DNA of 64,000 nucleotides from JACQFK01 sp964604905 (GCA_964604905.1 CAZSCC010000370.1:1-64000), one strand, 5' to 3'. Numbered from the stretch's first letter, positions 42,799-50,916 are shown. Numbers and translations: made by a program. Notes: a model not told the origin generated them from the letters alone.

Positions 42799-43290
42799 AT
42801 GGGGAAGCCGCTGCTGATCGGTCTGCTGATCGTGGGGGGAGTGGGAGGCGCGATCTACTGGTTCAACACGCGGCCGGTCCCCTACGCCGATGAGGAGGGA
42901 TATTCCATCGGGCTGCCCGCCGGCTGGGAGGCGCGGAAGATCGGCAGCCAGATGGCCGGGAACGGGCCGCTCAGCGCGGGCGGAGTGGGCAGCGCGATGG
43001 CGGCCGTGTACCCCTATCGAGGCGGACAGGCCACTCGCTGGCCCGACGAGGGGAGGGACAGCTTCCTGGTCCTGCCCGAGTGGAGTCAAGCCACCGAGAT
43101 CGGCGGGGCGCGCGCGGTCGTGGCGACCTTCCTGGACGGCGGGTGCCGTTGGTTCGGGGCGGCGGTCGACCGGGGGAACAGCCTCTTGGTCTTCAAGATC
43201 GGCTGTTCGCCGGAGCTGTTCGGGAAGCACCGGGCCACGTTCGAGAAGTCGGCGCGCAGCATCCGGCTTGCCCCGCCACCGTCGCGCTGA
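42799..43290 (+). CDS. Membrane-anchored protein of unknown function
   Basis: A 163-residue protein with an N-terminal anchor (LLIGLLIVGGVGGAIYWF) and a soluble domain (YSIGLPAGWEARKIGSQ ... FEKSARSIRL). The order of a YSIGLPAGWE opening and a closing F-x-x-S-A-R-S-I-R resembles the DcrB/PsbP-like fold found in small lipoproteins, but this is by eye. ACGGAGGGATCC serves as ribosome binding site. Likely cotranscribed with the ferric reductase-like gene. Confidence 0.6.
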   Translation: MGKPLLIGLLIVGGVGGAIYWFNTRPVPYADEEGYSIGLPAGWEARKIGSQMAGNGPLSAGGVGSAMAAVYPYRGGQATRWPDEGRDSFLVLPEWSQATEIGGARAVVATFLDGGCRWFGAAVDRGNSLLVFKIGCSPELFGKHRATFEKSARSIRLAPPPSR

Positions 43291-43436
43291 GGAGCGCTGC
43301 GCGAGCGGTTTCAGCTTCCCGGTCCCTCCGTTCTCTCCCCGCCTTCCGGGCGACGGAACTCCCGGCCGCGACGTATATCAAGCAGGCTCGACCCGGTCCG
43401 CGCCGGGCGGGGTCGGCCGCTTTGGAGGAGAAGCCC

Positions 43437-44435
43437 ATGCGGCGTTCGTTCCTCGCCCTCGCCGTCCTCGCCGGATGTTCAACCGCCCCGCCCTACCCCC
43501 CGATTCAGACGGGGGTGCCACCGGCCGGCCTCGCCGGCTTCCGCGTCGACCCCGCGTGGCCGAAGAGACCGGCGGAGGTGACCTGGGGGGAGTGTTCCGG
43601 GGTGGCCGTCGATGCGAAGGACAACGTCTGGCTTTTCACGCGGAACGCGCCGTTCGTCCAGGTCTACGCCCCGGACGGGACGCCCGTCCGGCCGTGGCCC
43701 GAGATCGAGCACAAGCGGGCCCACCACATCCGGATCGACCCCGAGGGGAACGTCTGGCTCACCGACGTCGGTCTCCACACGGTGCGGAAATACACCCCCG
43801 GGGGGAAGCTCCTCCTCTCGCTCGGCACGCCGGACGTCCCGGGCAACGACGCGACCCACTTCAACATGCCCACGGACGTCGCCGTGACGCGGGCCGGGGA
43901 CGTCTTCGTCTCGGACGGCTATGGAAACAACAGGGTGGCCCACTTCGACAAGACGGGGACGTTCGTCAAGGCCTGGGGGAAGAAGGGGAACGGCCCCGGC
44001 GAGTTCAACCTGCCCCACTCGATCGCCGCGGACTCGAAGGGCCGGCTCTACGTCGGCGACCGCAACAACATGCGTATGCAGGTGTTCGAGCAGGACGGCA
44101 CGTTCGTCGCGCAGTGGCGGAATCTCCTGAGCCCCTGGGGGATCTGCGTCACCCCGAAGGACGAGATCTGGGCCTGCGGCCCCTCACCGTCCATCTCGGC
44201 GAACGCGACGGGGAACGCGGCCATCCCGCCGCACGACCAGGTGCTTGCGCGGTTCGACACGACGGGCCGGCTCCTCCAGCTCTGGTGTCCCCCCAAGGGG
44301 GCGGACGGGGCGGAGAAGCCGGGCGACCTCAACTGGGTGCACGCCGTGGCGGTGGACTCGAAGGGAAACCTCTACGTCACCGACATCCGGGGGCGGCGGC
44401 TTCAGCGCTTCATGCCCCTCGTGACCGGTCCGTGA
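43437..44435 (+). CDS. NHL-repeat beta-propeller lipoprotein
   Basis: A 332-residue lipoprotein (lipobox AVLAGCST). Six NHL-type blades with the pattern G-x-V-F-V-S-D-x-x-x-N-R, for example SGVAVDAKDNVWLFTRN, HHIRIDPEGNVWLTDV, DVAVTRAGDVFVSDGYGNNR and SIAADSKGRLYVGDRNNMR. It resembles the peptidyl-alpha-hydroxyglycine alpha-amidating lyase-like propellers common in bacteria; enzymatic activity is not implied. GGAGGAG precedes the ATG. The 146-base gap upstream contains no gene but a TATATC box near 43375. Confidence 0.83.
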   Translation: MRRSFLALAVLAGCSTAPPYPPIQTGVPPAGLAGFRVDPAWPKRPAEVTWGECSGVAVDAKDNVWLFTRNAPFVQVYAPDGTPVRPWPEIEHKRAHHIRIDPEGNVWLTDVGLHTVRKYTPGGKLLLSLGTPDVPGNDATHFNMPTDVAVTRAGDVFVSDGYGNNRVAHFDKTGTFVKAWGKKGNGPGEFNLPHSIAADSKGRLYVGDRNNMRMQVFEQDGTFVAQWRNLLSPWGICVTPKDEIWACGPSPSISANATGNAAIPPHDQVLARFDTTGRLLQLWCPPKGADGAEKPGDLNWVHAVAVDSKGNLYVTDIRGRRLQRFMPLVTGP

Positions 44436-44515
44436 ATCGGGGGTGAGATCAGACCTGCCCCTTCCCGTGCGTATGGGCCCCGTCTGGAAGGACCCTGCTC
44501 GCGCGCGGGGACGCC

Positions 44516-45529
44516 CTACTTGATCGCCAGGACCGTGTCGACGACCGAGCCCGTCTCGCGGGCCTGAACGTCCCTGAAGCCGGCTTCGAGCAGGATCGCG
44601 CGGTACTCCGCGGCGTTGCGCTCCTTCCCCTCCGTGCAGACGAGCATGTTGAGGGACTGGAGCTGGCCCTTGAGCGGGCCGGTCTTGTCGTCGTTGAGCA
44701 GCCGTTCGGCGATGAGGAGGCCGCCGCCCGCCGGCAGCCGCGCGCAGATCTTCGAGAGCAGAACCCTGATCTTCTCCGCCGACCAGTCGTGGAGGATGCG
44801 GCCGAGCGCGAAGAGGTCGGCCTCCGGCAGCGGGTCCTTGAAGAAGTCGCCCGCGACGACGCCGAGCCGCGCCCTGTCCGGCGAGGCGTCGATGAATTCC
44901 CGCGCGACCCCGACGACGGGCGGCAGGTCGAAGATCGTGCCTCTCAGCTCCGGGTAGCGCCGTACCGCCTCGATCGCGAGGTGGCCGGTGGCGCCGCCCA
45001 GGTCGACCAGGTGCCTGAAGCGGCCCAGGTCGAACATCTCGACGACGCGGGGCGAGCTCAGCATCCCCATCCCGTGCATGCCCATCAGGAAGGTGCGCTT
45101 CGCCTCCTCGGACTTGAAGAAGTGGGCGAAGATGTCGCCCTTGAGGCCGTAGGTGGTCTCCCACAGGTGGACGCCCTTGCGGATCGCGGTCTCCAGGTCG
45201 CCCCACATCCGATAGCCGACGCGGTTGGAGTAGTCGATGTAGCCGACCAGCGCCCGGGGGCTGGAGCGGACGAGATAGGCCGAGGCGACGGGGAGGTTCG
45301 AATAGGCGCCGTCCTTCTTCCCGAGCAGCCCGCTGCCGACGCAGGCGTCCAGCAGGCGTTCGGCGCCATCGGCGTCGAGCGAGAGTTCGCGCGCGAGCGC
45401 GTCGGCCTTCGCCGGCCCGCGCTGCAGCCGTTCGAAGACGCCCAGTTCCAGCGCGGCGAACATCGCCTTCGAGCGGCGGAAGCCGTCCAGGGATTCCAGG
45501 ACCGGCGACGGATCGACGGGATCGGCCAT
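44516..45529 (-). CDS. SAM-dependent O-methyltransferase-like protein
   Basis: A 337-residue class I methyltransferase of the acetylserotonin/hydroxyneurosporene O-methyltransferase type. The N-terminal winged-helix dimerisation domain (KAMFAALELGVFERLQRGP, LSLDADGAERLLDACVGSGLL) is followed by the SAM site HLVDLGGATGHLAIEAV and the catalytic-type LHDWSAEKI histidine. The substrate is unknown and no biosynthetic cluster is nearby. GAGGTG precedes the start. The 124-base gap upstream is rich in G and A and has no gene. Confidence 0.87.
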   Translation of the reverse strand: MADPVDPSPVLESLDGFRRSKAMFAALELGVFERLQRGPAKADALARELSLDADGAERLLDACVGSGLLGKKDGAYSNLPVASAYLVRSSPRALVGYIDYSNRVGYRMWGDLETAIRKGVHLWETTYGLKGDIFAHFFKSEEAKRTFLMGMHGMGMLSSPRVVEMFDLGRFRHLVDLGGATGHLAIEAVRRYPELRGTIFDLPPVVGVAREFIDASPDRARLGVVAGDFFKDPLPEADLFALGRILHDWSAEKIRVLLSKICARLPAGGGLLIAERLLNDDKTGPLKGQLQSLNMLVCTEGKERNAAEYRAILLEAGFRDVQARETGSVVDTVLAIK

Positions 45530-45653
45530 GCGTTCACCTCGGAACGGAGGATAGTAAAAAGAGACGGGGATGAGAAGCGGGAAGAGGAGGGGAGGGGGTG
45601 GACTCCGGGCCGCCTTCCGCCCTTCTCGTCGGATGTCAGGGCCGCGGCCCCCG

Positions 45654-48233
45654 CTAGTCCGTCACCTGGCGGCGGGCGAGGCGGATGACGTTCTCGCAGC
45701 TGGCACGCTCGGGATGGCCCGCCTGGAGCGCGCGCTCCATGGCGGAGATCGCCTCGCGCCAGCGCCGGGTGTTGTAGGCCGTGGCCCCCAGGTTGAACCA
45801 GCCGGAGTGGAAGCCGGGGGCCATCGAGGTGGACTTCCGGAAATCCTCGTACGCCCCCTCCATGTCGCCGGTCTTGGAGCGGAGCGCGCCGCGGAGGTAG
45901 ACCGGATAGTAGTGAGCGGGGTTGAGTCCCATCGATCGGTCGAGCTCCGACCGCGCCTCCTCGTATCGCTCCAGCTGCCCCAGCATGGCCGCGCGGTTCA
46001 TCCGGCAGATGAAGGAGTCGGGGTTGATCTTCAAGCCCTGCTCGTACCACTCCAGGGCCTTGGCCGGGTCGGCGCCGGCGGCCGCCTGCCCCATGAACCA
46101 GCAGGCCAGCGCGTCGTCGGGCCGCAGCGCATGGGCCACGCGCACGTCCTCCATCGCGAGCTTGGCGTTCCCGCCCTGCTTGTAGACGTACCCGCGCATC
46201 ATCCGCGCCTCGTAGTAGTTCGGCCGCAGCCGGATGGCCTCCGAATAGGCCTCCACCGCCGAGCGGAGCATGAGGGCCTGCGGCTCGTTCAGGTTCCCCT
46301 CGATGACCGAGCCCGCCCCGAAGTAGAGGGCGTCCCCCTTGAGCTTCCAGAGCTCCTCCTGCTCGCGCTTCTCCTTCAGGCGCCGGTCGCAGAGGCGCAG
46401 GCACTCCTCGAGCTTCCCCTCGGCGAAGGCCACCCAGGCTTCGTCGGCCATCACGATCTTGGCCTGGTCCTTCCCCTTCGCGAAGGGCCGGGCGACCTCC
46501 TCGCTCCATTCCCAGCCCAGGTGGAAGCGCGCCTCGATGTACCGCTGGAGGAGGAGCTTCCCGCGCTCCGTGCGCGCCGCCGCGAAGTCCGGCCGGAGCT
46601 CGATCGCCCGGGCGAAGTCGCGGTCCGCCTCGTCGGTCTCGAACCGGAAGGCCCGGGCGCGGCCGCGCGAGTGGAGGGCGTCGGGATTCTCCGGCCACTT
46701 CCCCAGGGACTCCGTGAAGGCCGCGATCGCGGTGACAAGCCGGGCGCGGGTCTTGACGAGGTCAGTCCCATGCCGGTAGAGGTCCTTCACGGCCTCGTCA
46801 AGCTCGTCCTGGCCCCGCTGGTAGGCAGGGCGCGCGGCGTCCCGGAGGGCGGCGCGGGCCTTCTCCTCGGCAGTGGCCCTCTCGGCGCGTACCTTGGCCT
46901 CCTCGGCGGCCACCTTGCCTTTTTCCGACGCGGCGCCCTTCTCCGACGCGAGCCGCATCTGCTTGCGGCACTCCTCGAGCTTCAGCTTGATGTCGGCGTT
47001 CTCGCGGTCGAGCTCGAGGGCCCGGCTGTAGAGCTCGAGGGCCTTCTGGTACTGGCGCTGCCCGTATTCGGCGTCCCCCTGGCGGAGGTGGGCGTCCCGG
47101 GCGGAGGCGCGCTGGGAGAGCCAGGCTCCGCCCGCGAAAGCCAGGAAGAGGAGGGCGACGGCGCCGGCGGCGATCGCCTTATGGCGGCGGAGGAGCCGCT
47201 TGGCGCGGGTGAACGTCGAGGCCGGGCGGGCGACGATCGATTCGCCCTTGAGGAAGCGCTCGAGGTCGTCGGCGAACGCCTTCGCGCTGGGGTAGCGCCG
47301 GCGGGGGTCCTTGTCCATGGCGCGGACGACGATCGTCTCGACGTCCGCGGGGACGCTGGCCAGGCGGGAGGGCGGGATCGCCTCCTCGTCCACGACCCGG
47401 CGGAGGATCTGCGCGGCGCTCTCGCCGCGGAAGGGGGGCCGGCCCGTCACGAGCTCGTAAAGGACGGCGCCCAGCTGGTAGATGTCGCTCCGGGGGCCGA
47501 TCTGGCCGGTCAGGCCCTCGGCCTGCTCGGGGGACATGTAGCTCGGGGTGCCGACGACCATGCCGGAAATCGTGAGCCGGGCGGCGTCCTTCATCGACTT
47601 GGCCAGGCCGAAGTCGAGGATCGTGGGCTTGTCGTCCGAGTCGAGGAGGATGTTCCCCGGCTTGAGGTCGCGGTGGATGATGGAGTGCCGGTGGGCGAAG
47701 TCGAGGGCGAGGGCGACCTGGTGCATGATCTCGCAGGCGCGGCGGACGCCGAGCTTGAGGCCGTGGAGGTTCTGTCCTTCCACGTACTCCATCGAGATGT
47801 ACGGCTTCCCGTCGGCCTCGCCGACCTCGTAGATCGAGGCGATGTTGGGATGCTTGAGGGAGGCGGCGGTCTGGGCCTCCCGCTGGAACCGTTTCAGGTC
47901 CTCGTCCGAGCCCGGGAGGATGAGGAACTTGACGGCGACCCAGCGTTTGAGGGAACTGTCCCAGGCCTTGTAGACGACACCCATGCCGCCCCGTCCCAGC
48001 TCGCGGAGGAGGATGTATTTCCCGATCCGGTTGCGCGGGTCTTCGGCGGCGCGGGAGACCTCGGCGGGCGTATCGGCGCGGACGGTCTTGGCCTCGGCGG
48101 GGTCGAGGAGGTCGCCTCCGCAGTCGCGGGAGAGGCAGCGGTATTTCCGGGAGGGATCGTAGCCCTTGACGGTCTGGGCGGTGCCGCAGCGCAGGCAGTG
48201 GAGCTGGACGGGGGCTCCCGAGGGCATAGGCAT
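45654..48233 (-). CDS. Ser/Thr protein kinase with zinc ribbon and TPR region
   Basis: An 859-residue protein. Residues 10-40 form a zinc ribbon (C-L-R-C ... C-L-S-R-D-C). The kinase domain has GRGGMG (80-85), catalytic Lys102, HRDLKPGN (187-194), DFG (207-209) and SPE. A membrane helix (AIAAGAVALLFLAFAGGAWL) near residue 355 precedes a charged coiled coil and a long extracytoplasmic TPR array (KAVEAYSEAIRLRPNYYEA, ALEWYEQGLKINPD). This is the Pkn-type receptor kinase abundant in planctomycetes. The second ATG (48227) fits best: TAAAAT ends exactly 6 bases before it. Confidence 0.92.
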   Translation of the reverse strand: MPMPSGAPVQLHCLRCGTAQTVKGYDPSRKYRCLSRDCGGDLLDPAEAKTVRADTPAEVSRAAEDPRNRIGKYILLRELGRGGMGVVYKAWDSSLKRWVAVKFLILPGSDEDLKRFQREAQTAASLKHPNIASIYEVGEADGKPYISMEYVEGQNLHGLKLGVRRACEIMHQVALALDFAHRHSIIHRDLKPGNILLDSDDKPTILDFGLAKSMKDAARLTISGMVVGTPSYMSPEQAEGLTGQIGPRSDIYQLGAVLYELVTGRPPFRGESAAQILRRVVDEEAIPPSRLASVPADVETIVVRAMDKDPRRRYPSAKAFADDLERFLKGESIVARPASTFTRAKRLLRRHKAIAAGAVALLFLAFAGGAWLSQRASARDAHLRQGDAEYGQRQYQKALELYSRALELDRENADIKLKLEECRKQMRLASEKGAASEKGKVAAEEAKVRAERATAEEKARAALRDAARPAYQRGQDELDEAVKDLYRHGTDLVKTRARLVTAIAAFTESLGKWPENPDALHSRGRARAFRFETDEADRDFARAIELRPDFAAARTERGKLLLQRYIEARFHLGWEWSEEVARPFAKGKDQAKIVMADEAWVAFAEGKLEECLRLCDRRLKEKREQEELWKLKGDALYFGAGSVIEGNLNEPQALMLRSAVEAYSEAIRLRPNYYEARMMRGYVYKQGGNAKLAMEDVRVAHALRPDDALACWFMGQAAAGADPAKALEWYEQGLKINPDSFICRMNRAAMLGQLERYEEARSELDRSMGLNPAHYYPVYLRGALRSKTGDMEGAYEDFRKSTSMAPGFHSGWFNLGATAYNTRRWREAISAMERALQAGHPERASCENVIRLARRQVTD

Positions 48234-48239
48234 ATTTTA
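48234..48239 (-). promoter_or_regulatory. -10-like box TAAAAT, leaderless promoter candidate
   Basis: TAAAAT on the minus strand directly before the first ATG (48233) and 6 bases before the second ATG (48227). The spacing to the second ATG equals that seen at 19967, 28931 and 50554, so translation probably begins at 48227. Confidence 0.45.
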
Positions 48240-48331
48240 TGACGTGCGGCGGATCGAGGATAGTAACTTTATCGCGCGGCAGGGTCGAGAAGGGGGAAGC
48301 GAGGGACGATCAGGCCGGGAGGTCCCCCCGT

Positions 48332-48673
48332 TCAGTCCGCCAGCACCCTGGTCGGGTCCGCCTTCGGAACGAGCTTCTGGCCGAGGCCGAGGCACGCCTT
48401 GCAGGGCACCGCGACCCGGCGGAAGGCGAGGCCGCGTCCCTCGCAGAGCGCGCACGGCGCCGCCGAACAGATGTCCTCGACGGCCGGCGGCTTCCGGAGC
48501 GGCTCGCACGTGGGACAGTCGATGAACCCGTTGGGGCAGGCCGAGCACTTCCGGGCGGGCTCGGTCCCCGCGCCCTTGCAGGTCGCGCAAAGGAGGCTTC
48601 CCCCGCCGCTCCCGCCCCCGCCCGACTTGCTCAGTCCGCCCCCCTGGCACGCGGTGCAGACGCCCCTGATCAC
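48332..48673 (-). CDS. DnaJ-type cysteine-rich zinc protein
   Basis: A 113-residue protein with seven C-x-x-C pairs, several in the C-x-x-C-x-G-x-G form of the DnaJ central zinc-finger domain (CTACQGGG, CATCKGAG, CALCEGRG, CKACLGLG). No J domain is present. GTG start at 48673. Such free-standing zinc-knuckle proteins are usually small chaperone-like or protein-binding modules. It lies about 100 bases from the start of the kinase gene, in the same direction. The region to its right is the beginning of the eroded accessory segment. Confidence 0.62.
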   Translation of the reverse strand: MIRGVCTACQGGGLSKSGGGGSGGGSLLCATCKGAGTEPARKCSACPNGFIDCPTCEPLRKPPAVEDICSAAPCALCEGRGLAFRRVAVPCKACLGLGQKLVPKADPTRVLAD

Positions 48674-48696
48674 CCCGCGGACGGGGAGGAACGGGC

Positions 48697-48816
48697 ATGA
48701 GCGGGCTCACGGCGGCGGTCTTCCTCTTGGCGAGTCTCTCCGTTTCCGCCCGGCACGCGCCGCAGGAACGGCCGCGCCACAAGACCCCCTTCCGCGTCAT
48801 CAACCTCCACGCCTAG
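48697..48816 (+). pseudogene. 5' remnant of a secreted protein, probably amidohydrolase
   Basis: A 39-residue frame with a signal peptide (SGLTAAVFLLASLSVSA) followed by KTPFRVINLHA and a stop. The P-F-R-V-I-N-L-H-A sequence is the usual first strand of amidohydrolases (next expected residue His), so the gene appears cut just after the first metal-binding region. The remnant is joined directly to the 3' end of the convergent ArsC-like gene; their stop codons overlap. Confidence 0.5.
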
Positions 48817-49181
48817 ACTTTCCCCTCTACAAAGGACTTGAGCCGTACGGCGTCATCCACGCCCTGGAGCGCACGCGCACCATCGGTGAGCAGGGGCTTT
48901 CGGAGCAGGTTGGGGATCTTCGCGAGGATGTCGAGGAGTTGCTCGTCGGGGAGCGTCTTTCCGGCGAGGTTCTGCTGGTACTCGGGGGAGTCCGTCCTGG
49001 GGGTCACCATTTCGCGGGCGCCTCCGGGCGTCCCTTTGGCGATCTGCCCCAACACCTCCCGGCTCGGCGGTTGGGTCAGGATGTCGAGCACGTCGACTTC
49101 GATCTTGTTCTGCGAAAGCCACGCCTTCGCGTTCTCGCAGGCGCCTCAACCCTTCTTGTAGTAAAGCGTCAGTCTGGCCAT
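48813..49181 (-). CDS. Probable selenoprotein of the ArsC/Spx family (in-frame UGA as Sec)
   Basis: A 122-residue protein if UGA at 49148-49146 is read as selenocysteine. The N-terminus MARLTLYYKKG-U-GACENAKAW places U12 exactly where ArsC/Spx proteins have their redox cysteine, with C15 completing U-x-x-C. The rest is a normal ArsC/Spx protein (DILTQPPSREVLGQIAKG, LAKIPNLLRKPLLTDGARAL). A SECIS-like hairpin starts 7 bases after the UGA. A GGAGGG ribosome binding site and a TTGCCG-16-TACAAT promoter precede the ATG, so the gene looks intact. Alternative: a nonsense mutation from TGC, since neighbouring genes are decayed. Annotation that ignores UGA recoding would start only at GTG 49091 and lose the active site. 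Confidence 0.7.
49111..49139 (-). promoter_or_regulatory. Bacterial SECIS-like hairpin
   Basis: Minus strand, beginning 7 bases after the in-frame TGA: lower stem TGCGAGA/TTTCGCA (7 bp, one G-T), upper stem ACGC/GCGT (4 bp), apical loop GAAG with G first, and a 3-base GGC bulge on the 3' side. The loop lies 17 bases after the UGA, within the known range for bacterial SECIS elements that bind SelB. Confidence 0.6.
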
Positions 49182-49200
49182 GTCCGACCCTCCATTCCAC

Positions 49201-49228
49201 ATTGTAGGCGGGACCGTCGCATCGGCAA
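49201..49228 (-). promoter_or_regulatory. Promoter of the ArsC-like selenoprotein gene
   Basis: Minus strand: TTGCCG (49228-49223), 16-base spacer, TACAAT (49206-49201). The ATG is at 49181, with GGAGGG between, so this gene has a normal leader. Confidence 0.45.
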
Positions 49229-49245
49229 GCTATTGCCTCGCAGCC

Positions 49246-49415
49246 CTAGGGAGCGATCTCCTTGAGGAAGGTGACAGACTCGCGGATCACGGAGTCCACG
49301 ATCTGCATATGACCCTTGTCCGTGTAGTGCAGGAACTTGTGCGGAGCGCCAGCCTTCCGGAGGGTCTCTGCCATGTCCACCGCCTGCTTGATGGGAACCG
49401 ACTTGTCGTCGTGGG
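49246..49415 (-). pseudogene. 3' fragment of an alpha/beta hydrolase (S9/dienelactone hydrolase type)
   Basis: About 56 codons ending at TAG 49248-49246. The peptide contains SHDDKSVPIKQAVDMAE, LRKAGAPHKFLHY and DKGHMQIVDSV, the C-terminal strand and helices of an S9-type or dienelactone hydrolase with the catalytic Asp and His (G-H-M). The nucleophile half is missing. The fragment ends upstream at the left border of the 72-bp repeat, which therefore marks the breakpoint. Confidence 0.7.
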
Positions 49416-49484
49416 AGTAAGACAATCAAAAGGGTATCCGAGGAGGGAGGGAAAGGGAAGAGGAGGGGTGATGAAACAGGATGG
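49413..49484 (+). repeat. 72-bp direct repeat, copy 1
   Basis: Starts GGGAGTAAGACAATCAAAAG and ends GGGTGATGAAACAGGATGG, with a pure purine run of about 29 bases in the middle. Copy 2 is at 50913-50984 with one base change in the purine run. Both copies lie where a minus-strand gene loses its 5' end. Confidence 0.9.
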
Positions 49485-49735
49485 GGGAAGTGACGGTGCG
49501 GCTCGAGGACCCCGCGAAGACCGAGGCCTTCCTGCTCTCGATCGCGCGTTACGTCTTCGATCTCGGCGACGTCATGCCCGACGGCCGCGTGGTGAAGGGC
49601 CAGACCGGCGACCGCTGGATCATCCAGCGCACCCGGGCGTCCCACGTCCCCGCCCGGGAGAACCTCTTCCTGAAATCCGCGAGCGACGTCCCGCCAACCG
49701 GCAACACAGTCATCACCCGCGCTCCGCTGGCCTGA
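49481..49735 (+). pseudogene. Probable gene fragment beginning at the repeat border
   Basis: An 84-codon frame whose ATG lies in the last bases of the 72-bp repeat. The peptide (VTVRLEDPAKTEAFLLSIARY, DLGDVMPDGRVVKGQTGDRW) looks like real protein sequence but lacks a signal or recognisable domain, and the natural start is probably lost. It ends 19 bases before the stop of the convergent DUF3472 gene. Family not recognised. Confidence 0.45.
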
Positions 49736-49753
49736 AGTTGATCAACCCTTGGG

Positions 49754-50554
49754 TCAGGGCGGCAGGTCGCCGGGCGGCGTGCGCGGGGCTTCGGGCAGGG
49801 TGATCGACCCCTTCAGCGGCGTCCGGGTCTTCAAGTCGCCGCCCGTCGCCAGCGTGAAGCCGTTCTCGACGGCCGCCGCGTCGATGGTGTCCAGCTTGGT
49901 GGCATCGGCCGTGAAGGTGGCCTTCCCGAGGGAGACCCAGGCCTCCTTCGTCGTGCGCACCCAGCCGTCGCTGAACCGCGCCCGGCGCCGCTCGCCGACG
50001 CTCTTGCCGTCGCGCCGGAAATCCTCCACGAACGAGTAGTAGCCTTTCAGCGGCGAGCCCTTCGTCAGGGCGCGGAACGTCGCCAGGTGCACCCAGGCCT
50101 TCGTGTCGTTCCGGTAGAAGTATCCGGAGTAGGCGGTCTTCTCGCCCTCGACGGCCGCCCGCACCAGGAAGCGGCACGGCTCGCCGATCTTCCACGCATA
50201 GGGGAACTTGCACTGCGCGCCGGTGCCCTCGCCCCCGAAGCGTCCGATCTTGACGTCGGCGTGCTGGTGCAGCACCTCGACGCGCCGGTCGGCGGGCACG
50301 GACTTGGGGTCGTCGCCCTTCGTCGGATCCCAGACCGAGAACAGCACGATCTTGTCGCCCTTCGAGAGCTCCTGCATGCCGAAGTAGCCGGTGTTCCATC
50401 CACAGGCCATGAAGTAGCTGCCGGGCGTCGATTCTTCGACGGACAGCGTGTTGTGGAACTCGGTCCCCTCTGCCGCGCTCCACCACAGGTGGACCGAGCG
50501 GGCGGCTTTCGGGGCGACGTCCTGCAGGGAAGCGAGCAGCAGCAGCGTGATCAT
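49754..50554 (-). CDS. Secreted DUF3472 protein
   Basis: A 266-residue protein with signal peptide MITLLLLASLQDVAP. The DUF3472 signature SVHLWWSAAEGTEFHNTLSV, PGSYFMACGWNTGYFGMQEL and IVLFSVWDPTKGDDP is clear, followed by GGEGTGAQCKFPYAWKIGEP and a second beta domain. Beta-sandwich, extracytoplasmic, probably carbohydrate-related; function unknown. A perfect TATAAT lies 6 bases before the ATG and there is no ribosome binding site. It is the only gene between the two 72-bp repeats that is clearly intact. Confidence 0.85.
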   Translation of the reverse strand: MITLLLLASLQDVAPKAARSVHLWWSAAEGTEFHNTLSVEESTPGSYFMACGWNTGYFGMQELSKGDKIVLFSVWDPTKGDDPKSVPADRRVEVLHQHADVKIGRFGGEGTGAQCKFPYAWKIGEPCRFLVRAAVEGEKTAYSGYFYRNDTKAWVHLATFRALTKGSPLKGYYSFVEDFRRDGKSVGERRRARFSDGWVRTTKEAWVSLGKATFTADATKLDTIDAAAVENGFTLATGGDLKTRTPLKGSITLPEAPRTPPGDLPP

Positions 50555-50560
50555 CGCGGG

Positions 50561-50566
50561 ATTATA
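50561..50566 (-). promoter_or_regulatory. -10 box TATAAT, leaderless promoter of the DUF3472 gene
   Basis: Perfect TATAAT on the minus strand with exactly 6 bases to the ATG at 50554. No good -35 was found. It overlaps the end of the upstream ATP-grasp pseudogene. Confidence 0.5.
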
Positions 50567-50916
50567 CGGGTCGCGCCGCCCGCCGTTGGATCGCCGCGGC
50601 CAGTCGCTCGGCGCTGCCCGGCTCGAGGTTCAGGAACAGCGACGGCTCCGTGGCTTCGAACTCCAGGAGCCGGGGCCCCGGCGCCAGATCCACCCGGGCG
50701 TACAGCAGCGGCGGCCCCGCCGCCGCGATGACCCGCTCCGCGAGCGCCCGCTCCGCCGGCGAGGGCTCTCGCCGCGAGAGGTCCTCCTTCACGAAGAGTC
50801 CGCCCACCAGCTCCGCGCCAGGCCGGAGCATCGGACCCTTGCGGATCGCGTGGCTTTAGCGGCTCTCCAGGAAGACCAGCGCCGTCTCGCCGTCCCGGTC
50901 CGCGTCCTTCAGGGGA
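50562..50916 (-). pseudogene. ATP-grasp protein, truncated and with an in-frame stop
   Basis: The C-terminal part of an ATP-grasp ligase: DADRDGETALVFLESR, then TAA at 50858-50856, then SHAIRKGPMLRPGAE, YARVDLAPGPRLLEFEATEP and SLFLNLEPGSAERLAAAI. Both sides of the TAA are in the same frame and join into a normal ATP-grasp sequence in which the stop replaces the aromatic residue before S-H-A. The N-terminal half is missing; homology stops at copy 2 of the 72-bp repeat. The closest look is to the DcsG-like ATP-grasp proteins. The lower part could still be read from an internal start (50831) but lacks the ATP-binding N-terminal lobe. Confidence 0.75.

Noticed and set aside
49182..49245. Possible second frame or leader peptide upstream of the ArsC-like gene
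   Set aside because: Only promoter and ribosome binding site features are convincing in this gap.
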